A stretch of 56,567 nt of DNA from DASSNR01 sp036278935. GTDB lineage: Bacteria; Gemmatimonadota; Gemmatimonadetes; Gemmatimonadales; Gemmatimonadaceae. The notes under the pieces are model-generated. The model ran no database searches, had not been told where the DNA came from, and saw only the letters and a program-made list of their open reading frames with translations. Positions within the stretch are counted from its first letter, which is position 1, and each line of letters begins with the position of its first letter. Below are positions 36,026 to 43,274 of the stretch, one piece after another. Made by a program: the position numbers and the translations under genes. The DNA lies in assembly GCA_036278935.1 (NCBI GenBank), contig DASUKA010000118.1, positions 1 to 56,567 of the forward strand. The letters run 5' to 3'.

Positions 36026-37013
36026 TCGGAGCCTCGGAGAGAGCCGGACGGCCGCGCTCGATCTCGCTCAGGATGCGCAGCGCCAGAGCGAGCGCCGCGC
36101 GGCCGTCGTGCCCCGTGACGGCCACCGGCTGCTCGCCGCGCACCGCCGCCACGAAGCTCTCGAGCTCCAGCCGCAGCGGTTCGCCCTCGGGCGCTTCGAG
36201 CGCAATCCGCTCCACGAATTCCTCCAACGCACGCGGCGCGGTGGTGAACAACGCCAGGTCGATGTCATTACGCAGCCGGAAGAACTCCCCCACGCCGCGC
36301 GCCAGATCGAGCGAGAGATATCCGCTGCGCTGAAAGATGCGGATCTTCCGAAAGCGCTCGCGCGACACGCGGCTGGCCGTGATATTGGCCACGGCGCCCG
36401 TGTCGAAGGTGAGGCGCGCGTTGGCGATGTCTACCGACGGCGTGAGCACCGGCACGCCCACCGCCGCCACCTGCTCGATCTGACCGCCCACGAGCGTGCG
36501 GATGAGATCGATGTCGTGGATCATGAGATCGAGCACGACGGCCACATCCGCGCCCCGCGGATTGAACGGCGCCAGTCGGTCGCTCTCGACAAAGCGCGGC
36601 GCGTCCACGTACGGCGCGGCAGCGCGGATGGCGCGGTTGAACCGCTCCACGTGTCCTGTTTGTACCAGCGCTCCCGTTCGCTGTGCCACCGCGAGGAGCT
36701 CGTCCGCTTCCTCGAGTGTCGAGGCGATCGGCTTCTCGATCAGCAGGTGCCGCCCACGCTCCAGCGCCGCCAACGCCACCGCGTGATGTGCCGGCGTCGG
36801 AACGACGATGGTGAGCGCCTCCGAGGCATCGAGCAACGCCTCGAGTGTGGGGAACGCTCGGACCGACAACTCGCTCGCCACGCGCTCGGCACGCATCGCA
36901 TCCGCATCGAAAAAGCCCGCCAGCTCCACACCGTCGACGTCCCGCAACAGACGCACGTGGTGATAGCCCAGCCCGCCGGCGCCCACCACACCAACACGCA
37001 GGAGCGGGCTCAC
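36018..37013 (-). CDS. Gfo/Idh/MocA-family oxidoreductase (GnnA-like by position)
   Basis: 331 residues from GTG 37013, overlapping the lpxA TGA (GTGA); the longer open frame to 37673 is a shadow of lpxA. The Rossmann domain starts VGVVGAGGLGYHHVRLL, and the conserved Lys of the family is in LIEKPIAST, followed by GHVERFNRAI and the dinucleotide-associated DLMIHDIDLI. Placement between lpxA and lpxB matches gnnA of Acidithiobacillus and Leptospira, where GnnA oxidises UDP-GlcNAc at C3 and GnnB transaminates it so lipid A carries GlcN3N. No gnnB aminotransferase is in the window, so the role here is inferred. Confidence 0.9.
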   Translation of the reverse strand: MSPLLRVGVVGAGGLGYHHVRLLRDVDGVELAGFFDADAMRAERVASELSVRAFPTLEALLDASEALTIVVPTPAHHAVALAALERGRHLLIEKPIASTLEEADELLAVAQRTGALVQTGHVERFNRAIRAAAPYVDAPRFVESDRLAPFNPRGADVAVVLDLMIHDIDLIRTLVGGQIEQVAAVGVPVLTPSVDIANARLTFDTGAVANITASRVSRERFRKIRIFQRSGYLSLDLARGVGEFFRLRNDIDLALFTTAPRALEEFVERIALEAPEGEPLRLELESFVAAVRGEQPVAVTGHDGRAALALALRILSEIERGRPALSEAPSA

Positions 37014-37786
37014 ATGACGATTCCGCGCTGACTCTTGTCCACAAACTCGATGAAGTGCTTCACTTCGGCATACATCTCCAGCTCCGCCTGCGCTCGTTCG
37101 ATTGCCTGCGAGACGTTGAGCTCCGAACGGAAGAACAGACGGTACGCCCGCTTCAGCTCGAGAATGAGCGCTGGGTCGAAGCCGCTTCTCCTCAGGCCCA
37201 CGCTGTTGAGTCCGTACAACCGCACTGGATTCCCCACCGCCTTGAGATACGGCGGAATGTCCTTGGCCACGCGCGACGCACCGCCAATGAAGCTGTGGGC
37301 GCCGATCTTCACGAACTGATGCACCGCGGTGAGTCCCGAAATGATAGCGTATGATTCGATCGTCACGTGCCCGGCCAGCTGCGCCGCGTTGGCGAGAATC
37401 ACACCGTCGCCCACATGGCAGTCGTGCGCCAGGTGCACGTATGACATGATGAAGCTGCCGCACCCCACCGTCGTCTTCATCGACTGCGTGGTCCCGCGGT
37501 TGATGGTGGAGTATTCGCGGATGACCGTGTTCTCGCCAATCTCCACCGTAGTGACCTCGCCGTCGAACTTCAGATCCTGCGGGTCGCTGCCGATCACCGT
37601 TCCGACCCCGACTTTCACGTTGGCCGCCAGTCGGACGTGCCGCTCCAGCACCGCGCGCGCGGCGATGACGCATCCATCACCAACCATGCAATCCTGACCG
37701 ATGATGGCGTAGGGACCGATGTCCACGCCATCGCCGAGTTGCGCATCGTCGGCGATGATCGCCGTGGGATGAATGCGCCGACTCAC
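37010..37786 (-). CDS. lpxA: UDP-N-acetylglucosamine (or analogue) acyltransferase
   Basis: 258 residues from GTG 37786, overlapping the fabZ stop. LpxA adds the first hydroxyacyl chain to the sugar nucleotide. The left-handed beta-helix hexapeptide repeats are clear (IHPTAIIADDAQLGDGVDIGPYAIIG and following). The catalytic His is in HLAHDCHVGD. The GGASRVAKDIPPYLKAVGN turn and the C-terminal helical extension ending RGIVM complete the fold. If the adjacent oxidoreductase makes UDP-GlcNAc3N, this LpxA should accept an amine-bearing substrate; sequence alone does not show that. Confidence 0.96.
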   Translation of the reverse strand: MSRRIHPTAIIADDAQLGDGVDIGPYAIIGQDCMVGDGCVIAARAVLERHVRLAANVKVGVGTVIGSDPQDLKFDGEVTTVEIGENTVIREYSTINRGTTQSMKTTVGCGSFIMSYVHLAHDCHVGDGVILANAAQLAGHVTIESYAIISGLTAVHQFVKIGAHSFIGGASRVAKDIPPYLKAVGNPVRLYGLNSVGLRRSGFDPALILELKRAYRLFFRSELNVSQAIERAQAELEMYAEVKHFIEFVDKSQRGIVM

Positions 37787-39057
37787 TTGTCGCGCACCAT
37801 CGCCGCCATATCCGCTTCCGCCACCACCTCGCCATCCACCTTGGCAATGCCGTGCATGCGGCACACCCGCCCGCGAATCTGCGTCATCTCGAGCTCGAAG
37901 CGGAGCTGATCGCCGGGCCGCACCGGCTTGCGCCACTTCACATGGTCCAATGACATGAAGTAGACCACCTTGCGGTCGGGATCATCCACCGTACCGAGGA
38001 GCAGCACGCCGCCCACCTGCGCCATTGCCTCGATGATGAGCACGCCCGGCATGATGGGGTGCCCCGGAAAGTGGCCCTGAAAGAACGGCTCGTTGATCGT
38101 GACGTTCTTGATGCCCACGACGCGCCGCCGCTCCTCGATCTCGACAATCCGATCGACCAGCAGAAACGGATAGCGATGGGGCAGGATCTTCATGATGTCT
38201 TCGATGCCGAGCATCGGGGTCTCCCTCGCCGCGAGTGTAACCATCTGGCGAACGAGCGCGACGGTACCCCGGTGGCTGGGACGCACGGCGATCATCCGTG
38301 CCCGCACCCGCTTTCCCGCCAGCGCCAGGTCGCCCACACAATCCAGTGCCTTGTGCCGCACGAACTCGTCCCCCCACCGCAGCGGCGCCCCCACCACTCC
38401 AACATCGTCCAGCACGATGCTGTTCTCCGCGGATGCACCCTTGATCAGGCCTCGCGCCCGCAGTGCTTCCGCCTCGCGAATGAAGCCGAACGTGCGCGCG
38501 GGCGCCAGCTCCGCTTCGAACGATGATGGCGTCACGCGGTATTCGCCCGTCTGGCGCCCCACGAGCGGATGCGCGAATTCGATCGTCACCTTCATCGAGA
38601 GCGACGGCGCCGGGAAGACATCATACGCAGACTCGCCGTTCGTCACACTCAGCGGCACGCGCAGATCGAGATAGTGGACATCGCCCGGTCGCTCGGCAAT
38701 CCCGGCGCGCGAGAGCGCCTCGAAAAATGGCTTCGCGCTGCCATCCAGAATGGGCGGCTCCGGCGCGTCCATCTCGATCAAGAGATCATCGATCTCGTGT
38801 CCCACCACGGCCGCCAGCACGTGCTCTACCGTATGCAGCGCGCGCTCACCCGTGCCGATCTGCGTGCGTCGCTCACTCTCGACGGCATGCTCCACCAGCG
38901 CCGGAATGCAGGGCCTGTCTGGCAGATCCAGACGGCGAAAGACGATTCCCGTGCCGCCCTCCGCGGGACGGAAGGTCAGCCGGCACTGCTCGCCCAGATG
39001 AATTCCCACACCCTCGAGCGTCACCGGCTCGGCGATGGACTGTCGGCGTTCGCTCAC
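37783..39057 (-). CDS. lpxC-fabZ: Bifunctional UDP-3-O-acyl-N-acetylglucosamine deacetylase / 3-hydroxyacyl-ACP dehydratase
   Basis: 424 residues from GTG 39057. The first about 280 residues are LpxC, the Zn-dependent committed step of lipid A: HTVEHVLAA carries one metal His, and RHKALDCVGD holds the second His and the Asp. The last 145 residues are FabZ: HRYPFLLVDR and GHFPGHPIMPGVLIIEAMAQ with the catalytic His and Glu. Both active sites look intact. The fusion occurs in the FCB group and relatives. FabZ and LpxC compete for the same hydroxyacyl-ACP pool, so joining them may help balance the two pathways. Confidence 0.97.
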   Translation of the reverse strand: MSERRQSIAEPVTLEGVGIHLGEQCRLTFRPAEGGTGIVFRRLDLPDRPCIPALVEHAVESERRTQIGTGERALHTVEHVLAAVVGHEIDDLLIEMDAPEPPILDGSAKPFFEALSRAGIAERPGDVHYLDLRVPLSVTNGESAYDVFPAPSLSMKVTIEFAHPLVGRQTGEYRVTPSSFEAELAPARTFGFIREAEALRARGLIKGASAENSIVLDDVGVVGAPLRWGDEFVRHKALDCVGDLALAGKRVRARMIAVRPSHRGTVALVRQMVTLAARETPMLGIEDIMKILPHRYPFLLVDRIVEIEERRRVVGIKNVTINEPFFQGHFPGHPIMPGVLIIEAMAQVGGVLLLGTVDDPDRKVVYFMSLDHVKWRKPVRPGDQLRFELEMTQIRGRVCRMHGIAKVDGEVVAEADMAAMVRDK

Positions 39058-40121
39058 TCTGCGGCCCTCGTGAGGAGTTGTTCGATGCGCTTCATCATGC
39101 TGGCCAGACGGAACAGAGCGGCATGCGCACGGAGCATCTCTCGATGCGGGCGCGCAGGGTACCCCGACCACGTCTCGCCCGCGGGGATGTCACCGAATAC
39201 GCCTGCCTGCGCGCTCAGCCGCGCGCCGTCGCCGATCGTGTGGTGCCCGCTCACGCCCACCTGCCCCGCCAACAGGCAGCCGTCCCCGATGTGCACCGAT
39301 CCGGCGATCCCGACTTGCGCCATGAGCAGGCAGTTCCGGCCGATCCGTACGTTGTGCGCAATATGCACCAGGTTGTCGATCTTGGTTCCCGCACCGATAA
39401 CCGTATCGTCGATGCTCCCGCGGTCGATCGTTGTATTGGCGCCGATGTCCACGTCGTCGCCAATGAGGCATTGTCCGACGTGCGGTAGCTTGGCGTGCGC
39501 TCCATCGCGGAGCACGTAGCCGAAGCCGTCTCCGCCCAGACGCGCGCCCGAGTACACGCGCACCCGCTGCCCCAGCCGCGTGCCGGGCGACAGCGTGACG
39601 GACGCCGACAGGTGACTTCCCACACCCACTTCCACGCCCGCGCCAACCACGCAGTGCGGGCCGATCGTGACTCCATCGCCAAGTGCGGCGCCATCGCCCA
39701 CCACAGTGTACGGCCCGATCGATACGCCCGCGCCCAGCTTCACGCCTCGGCCCAGGATCGCGGTGTTGTGAATGCCGGTGGGAGACGGGGCTTCCGGGTA
39801 TAGTTGCGGCAGGATGCCGAGTAACGCCTCGGCCGGACGCTCCACGACGATGCGGCACCGCGCCCCGCCGGGCGAATCGGCCAGCTCGGGGCACACCAGG
39901 ATCGCCCCGGCCCGCGACGAGGCAAACTGCTCGCGATACCCGGCCGTCGCCAGAAGGCTCAGATGGTGTTCCTCGGCGCGGTCCAGCGGGGCGATCCCTG
40001 TCACCACGTGGGAGCCATCACCGCGTACCACCCCTCCAACCAACCGGGCAAGCGCCGCGGCGGAGAAGGAGATCGCTCCCTCCCCGCCGGCGCTCCCGGA
40101 CGCGGTCGCGTGTTGCGTCAA
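39054..40121 (-). CDS. lpxD: UDP-3-O-acylglucosamine N-acyltransferase
   Basis: 355 residues. LpxD adds the N-linked hydroxyacyl chain. The N-terminal uridine-binding domain is followed by hexapeptide repeats (GVKLGAGVSIGPYTVVGDG and more), and the catalytic His is in VHIAHNVRIGRNC. A helical C-terminus ends MMKRIEQLLT. The gene overlaps lpxC-fabZ by four bases and follows skp by 17 bases, the usual bamA-skp-lpxD order. Confidence 0.97.
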   Translation of the reverse strand: MTQHATASGSAGGEGAISFSAAALARLVGGVVRGDGSHVVTGIAPLDRAEEHHLSLLATAGYREQFASSRAGAILVCPELADSPGGARCRIVVERPAEALLGILPQLYPEAPSPTGIHNTAILGRGVKLGAGVSIGPYTVVGDGAALGDGVTIGPHCVVGAGVEVGVGSHLSASVTLSPGTRLGQRVRVYSGARLGGDGFGYVLRDGAHAKLPHVGQCLIGDDVDIGANTTIDRGSIDDTVIGAGTKIDNLVHIAHNVRIGRNCLLMAQVGIAGSVHIGDGCLLAGQVGVSGHHTIGDGARLSAQAGVFGDIPAGETWSGYPARPHREMLRAHAALFRLASMMKRIEQLLTRAAE

Positions 40122-40138
40122 CTCGCCGTTAGGGGTGC

Positions 40139-40771
40139 CTACGGCCGTTTCTTCTTGGGGATCGTCACACCGACCGGTGTGGCCTCCACCCCGCTTGCCG
40201 TATCACCGGGTTTGCTGGCGGCTCCCTGCTTCTTGCTGCTCGCCGAATCCGCCTTGAGCCGCGCAATGACCTTGGGCGTGATGTCCAGACTCGAATCCGC
40301 GGCGACCACGGCGCCCCCCTGCGCGCCGACGTCGAAGACGATGGCGTAGCCATCCTCGACCCGGATTTCCTGGATCACAGAGTCGATCTTCGCCATGATG
40401 GGCTGGATCAGCTCGTTCTCGTGCTTCTGCGCCTCCTGCTGCAGATCCTGATACCGCTGCTGGTAGGCCTGTTGCTTGGCGCGGATGGCCTTTTCCTTGG
40501 TCGCCTGCACCGCCGGGCTGAGCGTCGACTTGACCTTGTTGTACGAGTCGACCATGGCGTTCAGCGAGTCCTCCATCTTCTTGACCTGCGCCCGGTAGCC
40601 CGCCATGTCCTGCGTCAACTGCGCCTGCGCCGCGGCCCGGCCCGGCGCGACGGCCATGATCTGCTGCGAGTTGATGTACGCGATTTTCGGCCCCGATTGG
40701 GCCGCAAGGCCCGCGGTGGCCACGGTAGTGAGCGCCAGCGCACCGAGCGCGGCGAGGACGAAACTGCGCAT
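40139..40771 (-). CDS. skp: OmpH/Skp-family periplasmic chaperone
   Basis: 210 residues from ATG 40771, preceded by GGAG at good spacing; upstream ATG at 40783 and 40819 are less likely. A Sec signal peptide (MRSFVLAALGALAL to GLAAQS) is followed by KIAYINSQQIMAVAPGRAAAQAQ and a long coiled coil with many Gln, Lys and Ala (residues about 50-140), the tentacle region that holds unfolded outer-membrane proteins. The C-terminal tail is lysine-rich (PKKKRP). It lies directly after bamA, which it serves. Confidence 0.9.
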   Translation of the reverse strand: MRSFVLAALGALALTTVATAGLAAQSGPKIAYINSQQIMAVAPGRAAAQAQLTQDMAGYRAQVKKMEDSLNAMVDSYNKVKSTLSPAVQATKEKAIRAKQQAYQQRYQDLQQEAQKHENELIQPIMAKIDSVIQEIRVEDGYAIVFDVGAQGGAVVAADSSLDITPKVIARLKADSASSKKQGAASKPGDTASGVEATPVGVTIPKKKRP

Positions 40772-40782
40772 GAAGTGCTCCA

Positions 40783-43197
40783 TTAGAAGAGATTGCCCAG
40801 CCTGAAGTGCAGCTTCCACTTGGGATCGGGCCGGCCGAGCGCGTCAACCCGGTCGAACCCGTACGCCCAGTCGAGACCCAGCGGGCCAAGAGGCGTCACG
40901 ACCTCAATACCGATCCCGGCGCCTCGGAAGAGGCGCGTCGGATCGAAGTCCTGCGGGCGGTTCCAGATGTTGCCCGCATCGAAGAACAGGTCCGTATAGA
41001 TCATCTGGTTGAACCGTAGTCCCAGCTCCGCGGTGGTCGTGAAGAACGCGTTGCCGAACGAGCTGGTTTTCGCCTGCCCATTGTTCTCCGCTGAGGGATC
41101 GTACCCTTCCGGCGTGATCGAGAACTCGTCGTAGCCGCGCAGCATCTCGCCGAACTGCGTTCCTCCCAGCGAGAACTTCTGCGAGATGAAGAACGGTCCC
41201 GGGTCACCGAACAGCGCGCCGCCTCGCGTCGTCAATCCGAACACCAGCTTCATGCTCTGCGCCCCGAGTCCCCCACCGCCGAACTCCGCGAGCGTTGAGT
41301 ACGAACGCAGCTCGCCCGTGTAGCGTTGGAAGTCCGCCGTGCCGCCCAGGGGCCCGCCGTTGAACTGCGCCGTGATCGTCTCCAGGCCGCCCGCGGACGC
41401 GAACGGCATATCGATCCGCGTATCGTGCGTCGCGGTGACGCCGATGCTGCTCCGGAAACAGTGATTGCACTGCAAGGCGCTCGTGAGACTGTCCTGGTTC
41501 ACCAGACCGCCGGTATAGTGCTCCGTCTCCCCGGCATAGGAGAAGTACAACATGCTGTACAGCGAGCCCCGGATCGGGAAGCCGAATTGGAGCGAGCCTC
41601 CGGTGCGGGTGTCCTGCCCCAGATCCGCTATGATGAACCGCGACTGGGTATGGTACGCCGTGGCGGTGCCCGACACCCGGCTCAGCTTGATCGAGGGATC
41701 GGTGTAGCTCAGTTGAAAGTCATTGATGTACCGGCCGAACTGCCACTGGAGCGAGGCGCGCTTGCATGCGCCGAACAGATTGGGTTGCTGCAGCCCGATG
41801 AACCCGCCCAGTCCGGTGCCCTGCCCCACCGACGCACCGAAGTTGATGTTCCCCGTGTGCTTCTCTTTCACCTTGAAGGTGATGTCCACATCCCCATTCT
41901 TGTCCGATTTGATGTCCGGCGTGGGCAGCGGCGTCTCGAAGAAGCCGAGGTTGGCGATGTTCTGATAGCTGCGGACCAGGAGGTCCTCCCGGAAGATGTC
42001 TCCCGGGATGACGACGAGCTGCTGCCGGATGCAGGACTCGGTGGTGTAGTCGTTCCCGACGATATCCACGCGGTTGATCGTCGCGGGCGATCCTTCCGTG
42101 ATGTCCCACCGGAGGTTCACGGTCGGCACCGCTCCGCTGTCCACCCGCTGCACCACGGGCTGCACCTGCGCGTACATGTATCCCTGGTTACGGTACGCGG
42201 TGAGCAGTTTGTCGGTGGCGGCGTCCCACGCGGCCTGATCGAAAATGCCCTGGGGCTCCGACCCGCCGAATAGTCCCTTGATCCGCTCCGTGATCGAGGG
42301 GCTCTGATTCCCGAAGGGATAGAACTGGTCGATCTCCTGGGTAGAGAAACGCTGGTTGCCCACCACCTCGAACTGCCCAACGTGATAGCGCGGACCCTCG
42401 TCCACCTTCACCTGCAACAGTCCCTTCCCGCGGTTCCGGTCCACCAGCAGTGTGTCGTGTACCACCTGCGCGTCAATCAAGCCGCGCCCCTCGTAGAGCT
42501 TTGGAATTCGCTCGCCGAGATCCGATGCGAACTTGTCCTGATCGAAAGCACCCTTCCGCCACCACCAGAACCCCTCCGGCTTGACCTTCATGGCACCCAC
42601 AACATCGTTGTCGGAGAGCTTGGTGTTCCCCACGATGTTGATGCCGGAGATCGCCAGCCGGTGCCCCTCGTCGATCGAGAAGGTAAGCGCCGTGCGACCG
42701 TCCGTGGTACTGCTGTCCACGGCGATGCGAGCCAGGTAGTAGCCGCGCGCCTCGTACAGCGAGTCGATGCCGTTGACGGCCTGCGCCAGCTTCGCCGGAT
42801 CCAGCGGCTGTCCGACGGGGAGTTTGATACGTTCGCTCACGGCCCCCTGCGAGACTACGTTGGTGCCGCGGACCGCGATGCCGCTCAGGATCGGCCGCTC
42901 GGCAACCGTCAGAACGAGTGCGGACAGACCGGCCGCGTTCGTCTCGCACGCTACCCGGACATCGCTGAACTGTCCCGTCGCAAAGATGTTCTTCATCGCG
43001 CGCTGGACAATCCGGAAGTTGACCGTGTCGTGAGGGGCCAGCCCCGCGTTCCCGAGAATGGTGGCCGCGCTCACGCGGTGGTTGCCCTGCACCAACACCG
43101 TGTCGGGGTTGGCGCATTGCGGTGCCGGGGCCTGCTGGGCGTACGCCGTGCCCACGCCCAGCATGAGAGAAAGGAATACGAGGGAGAATCGCGACAT
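40783..43197 (-). CDS. bamA: Outer membrane protein assembly factor BamA
   Basis: 804 residues. A Sec signal (MSRFSLVFLSLMLG to TAYAQQ) is followed by five POTRA domains (about 25-430; for example RPILSGIAVRGTNVV, LAISGINIVGNTKLSD, INRVDIVGNDYTTE) and an Omp85 beta-barrel. The last residues KLHFRLGNLF end in Phe, the standard beta-signal. BamA folds proteins into the outer membrane. A 20-bp hairpin lies just upstream of its ATG, and skp follows. Confidence 0.97.
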   Translation of the reverse strand: MSRFSLVFLSLMLGVGTAYAQQAPAPQCANPDTVLVQGNHRVSAATILGNAGLAPHDTVNFRIVQRAMKNIFATGQFSDVRVACETNAAGLSALVLTVAERPILSGIAVRGTNVVSQGAVSERIKLPVGQPLDPAKLAQAVNGIDSLYEARGYYLARIAVDSSTTDGRTALTFSIDEGHRLAISGINIVGNTKLSDNDVVGAMKVKPEGFWWWRKGAFDQDKFASDLGERIPKLYEGRGLIDAQVVHDTLLVDRNRGKGLLQVKVDEGPRYHVGQFEVVGNQRFSTQEIDQFYPFGNQSPSITERIKGLFGGSEPQGIFDQAAWDAATDKLLTAYRNQGYMYAQVQPVVQRVDSGAVPTVNLRWDITEGSPATINRVDIVGNDYTTESCIRQQLVVIPGDIFREDLLVRSYQNIANLGFFETPLPTPDIKSDKNGDVDITFKVKEKHTGNINFGASVGQGTGLGGFIGLQQPNLFGACKRASLQWQFGRYINDFQLSYTDPSIKLSRVSGTATAYHTQSRFIIADLGQDTRTGGSLQFGFPIRGSLYSMLYFSYAGETEHYTGGLVNQDSLTSALQCNHCFRSSIGVTATHDTRIDMPFASAGGLETITAQFNGGPLGGTADFQRYTGELRSYSTLAEFGGGGLGAQSMKLVFGLTTRGGALFGDPGPFFISQKFSLGGTQFGEMLRGYDEFSITPEGYDPSAENNGQAKTSSFGNAFFTTTAELGLRFNQMIYTDLFFDAGNIWNRPQDFDPTRLFRGAGIGIEVVTPLGPLGLDWAYGFDRVDALGRPDPKWKLHFRLGNLF

Positions 43198-43210
43198 GAT
43201 CTAAAGTACA

Positions 43211-43261
43211 CGCGACACGGCCGAATGGCCCACTCGCCCGGGGCCATTCGGCCGTGTCGCG
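43211..43261 (-). terminator. 20-bp perfect stem-loop between clpC and bamA
   Basis: Bases 43211-43230 pair perfectly with 43242-43261 around an 11-base loop. On the transcribed minus strand it starts 14 bases past the clpC stop and ends 13 bases before the bamA ATG. No T-tract follows; the downstream sequence is TGTACTTTAG. Either it ends clpC transcripts, or it is part of the bamA leader. A second small stem (GCCTGA/TCAGGC, 43266-43280) overlaps the clpC stop. Confidence 0.7.
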
Positions 43262-43274
43262 GCGCGCCTGAAGG

